Assembly (NCBI RefSeq): GCF_025506275.1 | Contig: NZ_QYCP01000096.1 | Location: 1 to 64,000 of the forward strand | Source: Brevibacterium permense | GTDB taxonomy: Bacteria; Actinomycetota; Actinomycetes; Actinomycetales; Brevibacteriaceae | DNA: 64,000 nucleotides | Direction of reading: 5' to 3' | Position numbers and translations under genes: made by a program | In this document: positions 16,848 through 25,937 of the stretch, one piece after another | Numbering within the stretch: position 1 is the stretch's first letter | Layout of the letters: each line of letters starts with the position of its first letter | Notes under the pieces: generated by a model | Told to the model about the DNA's origin: nothing | Databases searched by the model: none | The model's input: the letters and a program-made list of their open reading frames with translations, nothing else

Positions 16848-18176
16848 TCAGAACTTCTCGCTGTCGACGTAGCGGATCTCGTCGGGGAGGTTCGCCAGGT
16901 AGTCGACGATGAAGTAGGCGATGGCCTCCATTGTGGGGATGTCGCGTTGGCGGGCGCGCGCCATGGTGCGGCGGTGCTCGGCGAATTCGTAGAAGATCTG
17001 CCCGGGCTCGAGTTTGCGGGTGAGATTCTCCGGGATCGCCTGGATGAGGGGTTTGTACACCTCTTCGAGCCAGCGGCGGGCGGCCTGCGATTCGTCGAGT
17101 TCGTCGAATTCGGCGATCTCGGGAGCCGAGCGGAACGAATCGAGGTCGTTGAGCATCGCCCTGGCCTGGTTCTCGTTCGCGCCGATCCCGGTCAGGCGCA
17201 GCAGGCGCCTCGAATGATGATTGGGTTCGACGACTTTCGGGGACACGAGGAGGCTGAGGCCGTCGAGATCGGTCGTCACGGTCAGCTCGCCGAGGTCGAA
17301 GCCCAAATCGTTGAGGCGGCGGATGCGCTCGTCGATGCGCCAGCGTTCGTTGGCGCTGAATTCCTCGACCCGGGTCAGCTCCGCCCAGAGGGCGTCGTAG
17401 GATTCGCAGAGTCGCTCACCGGCCGCCAGCGGATCGGTCTCGGGAGCGACGAGACCGGCGGCCTGCAGGTCGAGGAAGTCTCCGGCGATATTCATCCGCG
17501 CGATCCGCAGGTCCATGTTCCGCTGCCCGTCGGAGAGCTGGTCGTGCAGCTCTCCGGTCTCGGCATCGACGACGTAGGCGGCGTAGGCATCGGCATCGCG
17601 ACGGAAGAGCGTGTTCGACAGGGATACGTCGCCCCAGTAGAAGCCGACGAGGTGGAGGCGGACGAGCAGCACGGCCAGAGCGTCGACGAGGCGGCCGCCG
17701 GTGTCCTCGGCCAGGTCGCGTGAGAACAGGGCGCGGTAGGGCAGGGAGAACTCGAGATAGGCGGTGATGAGCGCGCCCTTGAGCGCCTCGCCCGATTCGG
17801 TCCGGCGGCGCCCCACGACGGCGCGGGGTTCGACGAGGGGGACGTCGAGGTTGCCGAGGGCACCGAGGATGTCGAACTCACGCAGGGCCTGCGCGTCGTC
17901 GGTCTCCTTGATCGCGAGCACTTCGTCACCGATCTCGACATAGCGCACGACGTGGCGGGAGATGCCGCGGGGCAGACCGCCGAGCAGCGTCTCCGGCCAC
18001 TCGGCCAGGGGCAGGTGCCAGGGGAGTGCGGCCACGGCCGCATGATCGGCGTTGCGGACCGTGTGGATCTCCGGTGAGGGAGCGGCCGCGCCGACCGATG
18101 CGGCTGCGCTATTCGGCGTCGTCGCCGACGGTGAAGCCTGTTCTGACGGGTCCGGCGGGGGCAGGGTTCCCGGCAC
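16848..18176 (-). CDS. DUF4032 protein with kinase-like fold
   Basis: This 442-aa protein of the DUF4032 family is restricted mainly to Actinomycetota and has no known function. A Pro/Ala/Ser-rich N-terminal 45 residues precede the domain. The motif HLVGFYWGDVSLSNTLFRRD resembles the catalytic loop of atypical (InaA/LPS-type) kinases, where HGDLHxxN is usual. The stretch AIKETDDAQALREFDIL could carry the ATP-binding Lys. The start is GTG at 18176, 3 nt after the stop of the ABC ATPase, so the two are an operon. It may phosphorylate a small molecule or lipid, or be a pseudokinase; the sequence does not decide. Confidence 0.85.
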   Translation of the reverse strand: MPGTLPPPDPSEQASPSATTPNSAAASVGAAAPSPEIHTVRNADHAAVAALPWHLPLAEWPETLLGGLPRGISRHVVRYVEIGDEVLAIKETDDAQALREFDILGALGNLDVPLVEPRAVVGRRRTESGEALKGALITAYLEFSLPYRALFSRDLAEDTGGRLVDALAVLLVRLHLVGFYWGDVSLSNTLFRRDADAYAAYVVDAETGELHDQLSDGQRNMDLRIARMNIAGDFLDLQAAGLVAPETDPLAAGERLCESYDALWAELTRVEEFSANERWRIDERIRRLNDLGFDLGELTVTTDLDGLSLLVSPKVVEPNHHSRRLLRLTGIGANENQARAMLNDLDSFRSAPEIAEFDELDESQAARRWLEEVYKPLIQAIPENLTRKLEPGQIFYEFAEHRRTMARARQRDIPTMEAIAYFIVDYLANLPDEIRYVDSEKF

Positions 18177-18179
18177 GGC

Positions 18180-18887
18180 TCAGGAGTCCGTGTCGGAGAC
18201 CGAGGCCACCAGCGCCTCGGCGAGGTCGGGTGTCTCCACGCCGATGAGCCGTCCGCGATCGAGGAAGGCGATCCGATCGCCGAGGACCTTCGCATCCTCG
18301 AGATCGGAAGTGGCGTAGATCGTCGTCAGCCCGAATTCCTGCTGCAGCTGCTTGATGAGCGCTAGGGTCTCCGCCTGCTGCTCGGGGACGAGATTGACCA
18401 CGGGCTCGTCCATGATGAGCACCTTGGGTCGGCGCACCACGGCACGCGCCAGGGCCACGGTCTGGCGCTGCAGTTGGGTGAGGTCGCCGGGAACCGAATC
18501 GAGGATGTCGCTCAGCCCGATCTTGTCCATCACGGATTCGACGCGTTCCTGAATCTCGTCGGCGGGCAGGCCGTCGACGCGCAGCGCAAAGCCGAGATTG
18601 TCGCGCACGCTCAGATGCGGGTAGAGCGCGTAGCTCTCCAGGGCCAGGGTGACATCGCGGTCGTTGACGGCGGCGTGGGTGATATCCGCGCCGTCGATGA
18701 GGATCGTGCCGGACTTCGGGGTCTCAAGTCCGTGCAGCATCCGCAGGATCGTCGACTTGCCCGACCCGCTGGGTCCGTAGAGGACGAGGAACTCTCCGTC
18801 ATCGACGAAGAGATTGAACGGGTGGACGGATTCGGACGTCGTGTTCTCGTAGACATGACTGAGGCCATTCAACGACACCGTTGACAT
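18180..18887 (-). CDS. ABC-type ATPase with degenerate catalytic motifs
   Basis: This 235-aa nucleotide-binding domain is most like MalK/UgpC but has no regulatory C-terminal domain and no permease nearby. Walker A (GPSGSGKST, 38-46) and Walker B (VLIMDEP, about 156-162) are intact. The Q-loop Gln is Glu84 (ALESYALYPHLSV), and the LSGGQ signature reads LTQLQ (136-140). The D-loop SNLD reads VNLV, and the H-loop His is Ser194 (YATSDLEDA). It should bind ATP but hydrolyse it poorly. It is paired with DUF4032. The ATG follows taggaggact (complement of agtcctccta), a strong ribosome-binding site. Confidence 0.88.
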   Translation of the reverse strand: MSTVSLNGLSHVYENTTSESVHPFNLFVDDGEFLVLYGPSGSGKSTILRMLHGLETPKSGTILIDGADITHAAVNDRDVTLALESYALYPHLSVRDNLGFALRVDGLPADEIQERVESVMDKIGLSDILDSVPGDLTQLQRQTVALARAVVRRPKVLIMDEPVVNLVPEQQAETLALIKQLQQEFGLTTIYATSDLEDAKVLGDRIAFLDRGRLIGVETPDLAEALVASVSDTDS

Positions 18888-19037
18888 AAGTCCTCCTAAA
18901 ACTTCTGAATAACTCCGTGAGCAGCTGGTCGTCGGTGACCCGGCAGGGATGCTCAGTCACTCTCATCCTAAGGGGTGGATGGTTGGGGCGCTCTGTGAAT
19001 TCGACAAAGCGTAGAGTGATTCTCAGCACGATGGCTG

Positions 19038-19095
19038 TGCGCCGACGCATACCGCGGCGTACACCCTGCCGGATGCGCCGACGCATACCGCGGCG
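19038..19095. promoter_or_regulatory. direct repeats upstream of LacI-type gene
   Basis: A 22-bp word (core gccgacgcataccgcgg) occurs at 19038-19059 and 19074-19095, spaced 36 bp start to start. Each copy has symmetric ends (cgccg...cggcg). They lie directly upstream of the -10 box of the first regulator, so they are candidate autoregulatory operators. Confidence 0.55.
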
Positions 19096-19101
19096 CGAAA
19101 G

Positions 19102-19107
19102 TAGACT
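19102..19107 (+). promoter_or_regulatory. -10 box (TAGACT) of first LacI-type gene, leaderless spacing
   Basis: TAGACT begins 13 nt before the ATG at 19115, and no ribosome-binding site intervenes. Confidence 0.55.
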
Positions 19108-19114
19108 GACTCGT

Positions 19115-20188
19115 ATGAAGGTCACGTTGGACGAGGTCGCCGCCAAGGCCGGAGTCTCTCTGGCCACGGTCTCCCGGGTGCTCGGTCGCCGCGGTGCCGT
19201 CGCCGAGTCGACCCGGGCGAAGGTGCTGGAGGCGATGAGCGAGCTCGGCTATTCGCGCTCGACCCTGCTCCATGATGCGCCGAGGCGGCTCGTGGCAGTC
19301 AGCGCTCCCGGCAATCCCGAACATTGGCAGGTCCAGGTCTGCACTCGCGTGGCCAAGGCCCTGCAGGATCATGATCTCCTCGTCACTCGCCCGCTCGTCG
19401 AAACTGACCCGGAACCGCTGCAGACCGCAATCGACGCGGGCGCAGTGGCCCTGGTGACCACGACTATGACGAGTCTGAATACGGAGATCCCCTGTATCCG
19501 CGTCGCCGAACAGTCCGCCACCGAGGAGGCCGACAGGCCCGGGACGGGTGTGGCCGTGACAGCGGCGGCAGGGGCGCATGGGGCCGGGGCAGCGCCGACA
19601 GCGTCCGGTGTGACCGGGACCGGGCCCGGCAACGCCGATGTCATCGCCGCGCGCCTCGACCTCGGCGGTGGGATGACCACGGCCTTCGAACATCTGCGGG
19701 CGATCGGCCATCGGAGGATCGGGCTGATCTGCAACGACAGCGGTGAACTGGCCGTCCAACTCATCCGCCGCTTCCTCGCCGAACATCCGGCCAGAAACCT
19801 CGGGCTCAACCTCGAGGACTGGATCTCACGGGTGCCGAAGTCGTTCTCCGGCGGATCGCGTGCGGTGCTCGAACTCAAGGATGCGACCTGCACAGCGGTG
19901 ATCGTCCAGTCCGCGCTGCAGCTGCACGGTGCCCTCCACGGACTGCGGAATCGGCATCTGCAGGTGCCGCGGGACATGTCGGTCGTCGGGTTCGGCGATT
20001 CCCCGACGATGAAGTTCACGGGCCCGCCGGCCACGGTGCTCGGCCTCGACGTCGAGGGGCTGTCGAATGCCCTCATCGATGCGACGCTGCAGACCCTGCG
20101 GATCTCGACGACGGGTCTGCCTTCGGTGCCTCCGGTGTTCCGTCCTCGACTCGTCGCCCGAACCTCGACGACGGCGGCTCGCCAATGA
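19115..20188 (+). CDS. LacI-family transcriptional regulator
   Basis: This 357-aa repressor-type protein begins with the LacI helix-turn-helix MKVTLDEVAAKAGVSLATVSRVLG and hinge helix. A periplasmic-binding-protein-like effector domain follows (RIGLICND, TAVIVQSALQ, VPRDMSVVGFGDSP). An Ala/Gly-rich insertion of about 40 residues (near 145-180) interrupts the effector domain. The start at ATG 19115 is fixed by the HTH and by the TAGACT box. Its stop overlaps the next LacI-type gene (ATGA). The pair faces otsBA, so trehalose or another sugar is a possible effector, but this is not shown. Confidence 0.92.
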   Translation: MKVTLDEVAAKAGVSLATVSRVLGRRGAVAESTRAKVLEAMSELGYSRSTLLHDAPRRLVAVSAPGNPEHWQVQVCTRVAKALQDHDLLVTRPLVETDPEPLQTAIDAGAVALVTTTMTSLNTEIPCIRVAEQSATEEADRPGTGVAVTAAAGAHGAGAAPTASGVTGTGPGNADVIAARLDLGGGMTTAFEHLRAIGHRRIGLICNDSGELAVQLIRRFLAEHPARNLGLNLEDWISRVPKSFSGGSRAVLELKDATCTAVIVQSALQLHGALHGLRNRHLQVPRDMSVVGFGDSPTMKFTGPPATVLGLDVEGLSNALIDATLQTLRISTTGLPSVPPVFRPRLVARTSTTAARQ

Positions 20189-21270
20189 GCGAACACCTGC
20201 CCGAGCACCGGCACGTCCGTCTCGCCGAGATCGCCGGCACCGCCGGGGTTTCGAAAGCCACCGCCTCACGAGCTCTGCGTGATCCCGAATCGGTGTCGGT
20301 CGCCTCGCTGGCGAAGGTGCGGCAGGCCCTGGCGATCCTCGGCGCTGCCGGGCAGACCCTGTACGCCGAATCCGGCACACGGGAAGGATCCGTTGCTGGG
20401 TCCGGTACAGGATCCGCCTCGTCGCTCATCGCGCTCATCAAACCCGCGGTGTCAGCAGGCAACGTGGACCCGTATTCGCGGCTAGCGGAGATCCTGACGA
20501 ACCGGATGTTCGGGCTCGGCATCGCCGTCGTCCACATCGAGGCCATCGCCGAACGCAATGAGGCCCTCCTCGAGACGATCCTCGGCAGCGAACACGGCGG
20601 GCCCACGATCTCCGGAGCCATCGTCGTCGGCGGCGGTGCCGCCGGTGTGCTTGCGGGGATGCTCGCCGAACGCGGGCTGCCGCTCATCCGCATTTCTAAT
20701 GCCCGCCACGACGACGGGATCTCGCGCATCTACCTCGACGCGACCGGCGGAATCGAGACCGCCGTGGCCCACCTGGTCCACCTCGGTCACAAACGCATCG
20801 GGCTCGCCGTGCTGCGCGATTCGGCTGCCCCGGCCCGCATCGCCGGCTTCCGCAGATCAATGGCAGGGATCCTCCACATTCCCGCCACCCGAGATCAGGC
20901 CCCCGTCGTCGAGGCTGCCGGCGGAGCCATGGCCGGAGTCGCTGCCGCCGAGGAGCTGCTCGATCTGCGGTGCACCGCTGTCATCGCCTGCGCCCCGTCC
21001 CTGTCCTTCGGCATGCTCGAGGCCGCCCAGCGGCTGCGACTCGACGTTCCCAGGGACCTGTCCCTGCTCACGGTCGGCGACGTCCCCGACGCCGATGTCG
21101 TCCAACCGCCCCTGTCGCAGGTCGTCTACGATTGGGCGACCGTGGCGCAGTCGGCGATCGACGAGATCCGCGCGATGATCGCCGCCGGTGATGCGCGCGT
21201 GCATGTCGACTACACGGTCGACCCGGACCTCGTCCTCCGGGCCAGCGCCGTGCCCCCGCAGCGCCGCTGA
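20185..21270 (+). CDS. second LacI-family transcriptional regulator
   Basis: This is a 361-aa regulator with the HTH RLAEIAGTAGVSKATASRALR at the N-terminus. The effector domain carries GGIETAVAHLVHLGHKRIGLAVL and VPRDLSLLTVGDVPDADVV, both typical of LacI/PurR sensors. It overlaps the preceding LacI-type gene by 4 nt, which implies coupled translation and perhaps a heteromeric regulator. It is convergent with otsB, with only 44 nt between the stops. Effector unknown. Confidence 0.92.
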   Translation: MSEHLPEHRHVRLAEIAGTAGVSKATASRALRDPESVSVASLAKVRQALAILGAAGQTLYAESGTREGSVAGSGTGSASSLIALIKPAVSAGNVDPYSRLAEILTNRMFGLGIAVVHIEAIAERNEALLETILGSEHGGPTISGAIVVGGGAAGVLAGMLAERGLPLIRISNARHDDGISRIYLDATGGIETAVAHLVHLGHKRIGLAVLRDSAAPARIAGFRRSMAGILHIPATRDQAPVVEAAGGAMAGVAAAEELLDLRCTAVIACAPSLSFGMLEAAQRLRLDVPRDLSLLTVGDVPDADVVQPPLSQVVYDWATVAQSAIDEIRAMIAAGDARVHVDYTVDPDLVLRASAVPPQRR

Positions 21271-21314
21271 TCTCGGGCCTCGATCGCGATCATCCTCGCC
21301 GAGGCGGCTCGACC

Positions 21315-22271
21315 TCAGCCGTGGACGGTGCGGAGGAATTCCGTGCGTTCGGCAACGAGGCGGCCGAGCAGTTCGGCCACGGCCGCAGGATCGGCGATCC
21401 GCCATGAAGCGCGAGTCGGGGCGGACCCGACCTTGACGGTGAGACCAGCGTTCAGAGCGCGGGAGTCCGTGAGTTCGTCGAGGGCCGCGAAGGCATCCTC
21501 ATCGGTGACGTCGTCGCCGAGGTAGCCCATTGCCGTCGGTTCGCCGGCACGGGCGAGCAGCCGGATGCCATCACCTTTCGTCGCCTGTTTGACGGCGAGT
21601 TCGGTGATGTCGTGGCCTTCGATGACACGGATGTCCGGGAACTCCTCGGTTACCTCGGTGGCGTGTTCATGGAGGGCCGCAGCGGCCTCGGGGGCGAGTC
21701 CGCGAGTGTGGACCGTCCGCGAATAGGGTTTGCGCTCGATGAGGAAATCAGAGGCGACGTCGCCGCCCGAGTCGTTCGCGCCAATCGTTGCGGCCGAACC
21801 CAACGTGGCCGCGGCCGAACCGGGGCGTTCATCAGCGCCCGGAAGAGTGTGTTCGAACGCGTCGAGGTGTGTGTCGATGGCGGCGAGCATCTCCGCCTCG
21901 GCCGAAGTGAGCTCGGGGGACCGGCCCACTGCGGCGTCGGGATCGCGATCAGCGTCGGTGCCGAGCTCGGCCTCCGCGCCGTGCGAACCGATCAGCCACG
22001 CTGAGTCCGGCGCCTCGGACAGGCGTCGCAGGGTGGCGATATCGCGTCCGGACACCAGCGCCACCCGAGTGCGCGGCACACCGGCAAGTGCCGCGATGGC
22101 CGAGGCCGATTCGGGGACCATCCGGGACGTCGACGGATCGTCCTGAAGAGGCGCGAGCACCCCATCGAAATCCAAGGCCAGCAGCAGCGAATCGGCGGTG
22201 GCGAGATCACGCAGGGCCACCTCGGCGGTGGCGGAGGGGGCAGGACCGAGCTCGGTCGGCTTCGATGTCAC
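21315..22271 (-). CDS. otsB: trehalose-6-phosphate phosphatase
   Basis: This is a 318-aa HAD-family phosphatase that removes phosphate from trehalose 6-phosphate. HAD motif I reads LALDFDGVLAPL (nucleophile Asp). Motif II lies near VALVSGRD, and GSHGAEAE is diagnostic of OtsB. The last motif is GYLGDDVTDEDAF. A roughly 30-residue Ala/Gly insertion (GSAAATLGSAATIGANDSGG) separates the core from the cap. The GTG start at 22271 follows taggagaag. It is the second gene of otsA-otsB. Confidence 0.95.
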   Translation of the reverse strand: MTSKPTELGPAPSATAEVALRDLATADSLLLALDFDGVLAPLQDDPSTSRMVPESASAIAALAGVPRTRVALVSGRDIATLRRLSEAPDSAWLIGSHGAEAELGTDADRDPDAAVGRSPELTSAEAEMLAAIDTHLDAFEHTLPGADERPGSAAATLGSAATIGANDSGGDVASDFLIERKPYSRTVHTRGLAPEAAAALHEHATEVTEEFPDIRVIEGHDITELAVKQATKGDGIRLLARAGEPTAMGYLGDDVTDEDAFAALDELTDSRALNAGLTVKVGSAPTRASWRIADPAAVAELLGRLVAERTEFLRTVHG

Positions 22272-22281
22272 TGTTCTTCTC

Positions 22282-23871
22282 CTAGCGGGCGGTGGAGATA
22301 TCGTCTGTCCACTCGGCATCATCGGGTCTGTCGGCGCGATCTGACGGGGCCGCCGGCACATCCGGCGGCGGTGCGGTCCGGTTCTTCTGCACCACGGGCC
22401 GTTCCGGGACGATGACCTCGGGATTGTCCTTGATGTGCTCGAGTTCGGCTAGGAAGTTCTTCGACCACCTGCTCACGGTATCCGTGGCGACCCTCTTGCG
22501 CATCTGCTTCATCCGACGTGTGCGAGTCCTCTCGTCCATCTGCACGGCTTCGAGGATGCCCGCCTTGAGGTCGGCGATGTCGTGGGGGTTGACCATCACC
22601 GCGCCCTTGAGCTGTTCGGCAGCCCCAGTGAATTCGGAGAGCACGAGGGCTCCGTCGTCTCGCCTTCGGCACGCCACATATTCCTTGGCAACGAGGTTCA
22701 TTCCGTCCCGCAGAGCGGTCACAAGCATGACATCAGCGGCGAGGAAGAATGCTGTCATCTCGTCGCGCGGATAGGAATGGTGGAGGTAGCGCACGGGAAT
22801 CGATCCGACATCGACCTGCTCACCGTTGATCCGCCCGACGGCCAGTTCGACGTCGTGGCGGATGATCTTGTACTGCTCGAGGCGTTCCCGCGATGGTGTC
22901 GCGATCTGAATGAGCACGACATCCTCGACATCGAGTCGGCCCTCGGCGAGCAGCTCCCCGAACGCCTTGAGCCGGTGGCGGATGCCCTTCGTATAGTCCA
23001 TCCGATCGACGCCGAGCATGACCACCCGAGGATTGCCGACCTCCTCGCGGATCTGCTTCGCCCGCTCGAGGATCTTCGGATCGCGGGCGAGCTCCTCGAG
23101 ATAAGGGGTGTCGATCGAGATCGGGAACGGCTCGGCACGGACGAGGTGGGCCGGGAGGAAGTCACCCGGCGGGACCGAGACGGTCGACCCCTTCGTCGCG
23201 TATCCCAGACGTCCGCGGACGGCACGGCGGAAGTTCGCTGCGTCCGCCGGCCGTTGGAACCCGATGAGATCGGCGCCGAGGAGCCCGCGGAGGATCTCGT
23301 CGCGCCACGGAAGCTGGGCGAAGAGCTCGTAGGGCGGGAAGGGAATGTGGTTGAAGAACCCGATCGCGAGGTCCGGGCGCAGGCGTCGGACCATCTGCGG
23401 AACCAACTGGAGCTGATAATCGTGGATCCACACGGTCGCGGACTCCGCAGCCACCTCGGCGACCTTGGCCGCGAAGCGCTCGTTGACCCGCACATACGCA
23501 TCCCACCAGGTGCGGTGGTACTCGGGCGGGACGATGACATCGTGATAGAGCGGCCACAGTGTGGCGTTGGAAAACCCTTCGTAGTACCTGAGGACATCCT
23601 CACTTGTCAGAGTCACCGGGGTCAGGTGCATGCCGTCGATGGTGAAGGGTTCGAAGTCCTCGTCGGCGACGCCCGTCCACCCGATCCAGGCGCCCTCCTG
23701 GGCCTTCATCACGGGAGCCACTGCAGTGACCAAACCCCCAGGTGAGGTGCGCCATCCGTGGTTCTCGTCGGTCGGATCGCGGTCGACGGGAAGTCGGTTG
23801 GCCACGACAACGAAATCGCTGTCGCCGCAGGGGTTGTCGGTGCTCGGCTCTGCAGAGTCGACGGTGCTCAT
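22282..23871 (-). CDS. otsA: alpha,alpha-trehalose-phosphate synthase (UDP-forming)
   Basis: This is a 529-aa GT20 glycosyltransferase that joins glucose from a nucleotide sugar to glucose 6-phosphate. The N-terminal motif is VVVANRLPVDRD. Others are SPGGLVTAV, WIHDYQLQLVPQMVR, FNHIPFPPYELFAQLPWR, GVDRMDYTKGIRHRL and the nucleotide-sugar site ALRDGMNLVAKEYVACR. The C-terminal 45 residues are a Pro/Asp-rich extension beyond the fold. It lies 10 nt upstream of otsB. Trehalose made here serves as osmoprotectant and as precursor of cell-envelope glycolipids in many actinobacteria. Confidence 0.97.
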   Translation of the reverse strand: MSTVDSAEPSTDNPCGDSDFVVVANRLPVDRDPTDENHGWRTSPGGLVTAVAPVMKAQEGAWIGWTGVADEDFEPFTIDGMHLTPVTLTSEDVLRYYEGFSNATLWPLYHDVIVPPEYHRTWWDAYVRVNERFAAKVAEVAAESATVWIHDYQLQLVPQMVRRLRPDLAIGFFNHIPFPPYELFAQLPWRDEILRGLLGADLIGFQRPADAANFRRAVRGRLGYATKGSTVSVPPGDFLPAHLVRAEPFPISIDTPYLEELARDPKILERAKQIREEVGNPRVVMLGVDRMDYTKGIRHRLKAFGELLAEGRLDVEDVVLIQIATPSRERLEQYKIIRHDVELAVGRINGEQVDVGSIPVRYLHHSYPRDEMTAFFLAADVMLVTALRDGMNLVAKEYVACRRRDDGALVLSEFTGAAEQLKGAVMVNPHDIADLKAGILEAVQMDERTRTRRMKQMRKRVATDTVSRWSKNFLAELEHIKDNPEVIVPERPVVQKNRTAPPPDVPAAPSDRADRPDDAEWTDDISTAR

Positions 23872-23920
23872 CTGCGCCTCCTCCTGTGTCGGTCCTTGGA
23901 ACGAACTGTACCCGCTCGAC

Positions 23921-23926
23921 TAGGCT
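23921..23926 (+). promoter_or_regulatory. -10 box (TAGGCT) of Ser/Thr kinase, leaderless spacing
   Basis: TAGGCT begins 13 nt before GTG 23934 and 16 nt before ATG 23937. The spacing seen in the other leaderless genes would favour the GTG. Confidence 0.45.
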
Positions 23927-23933
23927 TGGCCAG

Positions 23934-25937
23934 GTGATGGATCAGGAACTGGGAGGCTACCGCCTCATCGAGGAGCTCGGCTCGGGCGGCATGGGCGTCG
24001 TCTACCTCGGTGTCGACGGCGGAAACAACCCGGTCGCGGTCAAGGTCCTCCATCCGCACATCGCCAATGACGAGACCGCCAGGAAGCGTCTGGCCCGCGA
24101 AACCCGCACCCTGCGTCGGATCCGCCACCCTCGCATCGCCGAGGTCCTCGACGCCGAACTCGATTCCGCGCAGCCGTTCATCATCACCGAATTCGTCGAC
24201 GGGCAGACCTTGTCCGATGACGTCCGCGACAACGGCCCCTTCGCCGAAGATGAGCTCGTCCACTTCGGCCACGCACTCCTCGACGCCCTCAACGCCGTCC
24301 ACGACGCCGGCGTCATCCACCGCGACCTCAAGCCTGCGAACGTCATGATCATGGACGGTGAGCCGATGGTCATCGACTTCGGAATCGCCCAGGTCGCCGA
24401 CGAAGTGCGCGTGACTGCCACGGGGCTGGTCATGGGCACCCCCGGCTACCTGTCGCCGGAGATCGCCGACGGCAGAGCCTCGAGCGAGAAGACCGACTGG
24501 TGGGGGTGGGCCGCGACCATGGCGTTCGCCGCCACCGGCCGCAACCCCTATGGCTCCGGACCTCTGGAAGCCGTGCTCGGTCGTGTGGCCATGGGCAAGT
24601 TCGACCTTGACGGGGCGCCGAAGAACTTCGCTCCGCTCATCTCCGCCTGCCTCGACCCGAAACCCGAACGGAGACCGTCGGGGCAGATGATCCTCGACGC
24701 TCTCGTCGACATCGAGTCCGGGCGGATGCCGCAGCTCGGTTCCGGTCCCAGCAGCGGGGCCGGCTCGGGTGGTCCGCAGCGGACATCGAGCGGCACTGCG
24801 GTCATGCCTGCCGTCGACGACAGTGGCAGCGGTCTCGGCGGTTCAGGTCACGGTGGTGCCGGAGCCGCTGGTGCAGCGCTCGGGGGTGCGGCTTTGGCTG
24901 CGGGCACGGGGTACCCGGGAGCCGGCCCTTCCGGCAGCGGGCAGCCGCAGTACCCCGGATCCAGCCGACCGACCAATCATGCAGGGTCCGGTCATGGTGT
25001 CGGGCCCAACCAGGGAGCGGGCTACGCTCCCGGGCAGATTCACGGGCAGCCGCCGCAGCAGGCGACTGCGCCGCCGATCAGCAACCCCAACGGCGGCATC
25101 CAAGCAGGCCCGGGCTCCCCGATGGCCGGTGCCGGCCTCGGTCGTTCCGGCTTCGTCCAACCCGGTCATGGGCAGAACCTCGTCGGACCGAACGGTCCCG
25201 GCGGACAGCATGGCCAGGTTGCCCAGGGACAGTGGGGCGACCAGTCCGGTCCCGGCGGCCAGCGCATGGGGCCCGGCGGCCAGCCGCTGCAGCAGGGCGG
25301 TCAGCAGATGCAGCCCGGCGGTCAGCCGTGGACGCCGATGGGGTACCGACGAGTGCAGTCGGGCGGCTGGGTCGTCTTCGGACTCGTCGCCTTGGCCGTC
25401 GCCGTGATGCCGCTCGGCCCGCTGGTCGTCAGCGTCGTCGCATTGATCTGGTCGGTGCTCGCCCGCACCGGCACACGTCTGGACCGGAAGGTCCAGCGGT
25501 ACCGGTTCGACCGCGGAACGGATTCGGGCGGATTCTTCCGGGCGCTCGCCTCGGCGCCGGGAGCTGTGCTGGCCTCGATCCTGACCTCGGTGGCCTCGCT
25601 CATCCTGCCGGCGATCGCGGCCGCCGCCGCGCTCGTGCTCACCCGGCTCGACATCGCCGGGATCGTGCCCAGCGGGTCGTCCGAACAATGGTCGGTGTGG
25701 GCGGCCGGCGCCGCGGGTTCGCTGGTGCTGTGGGTCGGGCCGGGAGCCTCGAGCCTGCGCTTCGGCTCACGTCTGCTCGTCTCTGGAGCCACTCGAAATC
25801 AGCTCGGCCGCCTCATCGCCTTGGCGGTGATCGCCCTGCTGGTCATCCTCGCCGTCATGGTCATCCAGTCGGGGGCGGCCATGTCCTGGTGGCCGCTGAC
25901 GATCAACCCCTTCGACTATCTGCCCGGACCGGTGTGA
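23934..25937 (+). CDS. membrane-associated Ser/Thr protein kinase (PknB/STPK family)
   Basis: Residues 1-270 are a Hanks-type kinase. They carry the glycine loop GSGGMG, catalytic Lys in PVAVKVL, HRDLKPANVMI, VIDFGIAQ and GTPGYLSPEI. A long Gly/Pro/Gln-rich linker (about 275-465) follows, then a C-terminal region with four or five hydrophobic segments (WVVFGLVALAVAVMPLGPLV onward). There are no PASTA repeats. GTG 23934 or the next codon ATG 23937 is the start; the longer upstream frame overlaps otsA and is rejected. It diverges from otsA. Targets unknown. Confidence 0.93.
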   Translation: MMDQELGGYRLIEELGSGGMGVVYLGVDGGNNPVAVKVLHPHIANDETARKRLARETRTLRRIRHPRIAEVLDAELDSAQPFIITEFVDGQTLSDDVRDNGPFAEDELVHFGHALLDALNAVHDAGVIHRDLKPANVMIMDGEPMVIDFGIAQVADEVRVTATGLVMGTPGYLSPEIADGRASSEKTDWWGWAATMAFAATGRNPYGSGPLEAVLGRVAMGKFDLDGAPKNFAPLISACLDPKPERRPSGQMILDALVDIESGRMPQLGSGPSSGAGSGGPQRTSSGTAVMPAVDDSGSGLGGSGHGGAGAAGAALGGAALAAGTGYPGAGPSGSGQPQYPGSSRPTNHAGSGHGVGPNQGAGYAPGQIHGQPPQQATAPPISNPNGGIQAGPGSPMAGAGLGRSGFVQPGHGQNLVGPNGPGGQHGQVAQGQWGDQSGPGGQRMGPGGQPLQQGGQQMQPGGQPWTPMGYRRVQSGGWVVFGLVALAVAVMPLGPLVVSVVALIWSVLARTGTRLDRKVQRYRFDRGTDSGGFFRALASAPGAVLASILTSVASLILPAIAAAAALVLTRLDIAGIVPSGSSEQWSVWAAGAAGSLVLWVGPGASSLRFGSRLLVSGATRNQLGRLIALAVIALLVILAVMVIQSGAAMSWWPLTINPFDYLPGPV

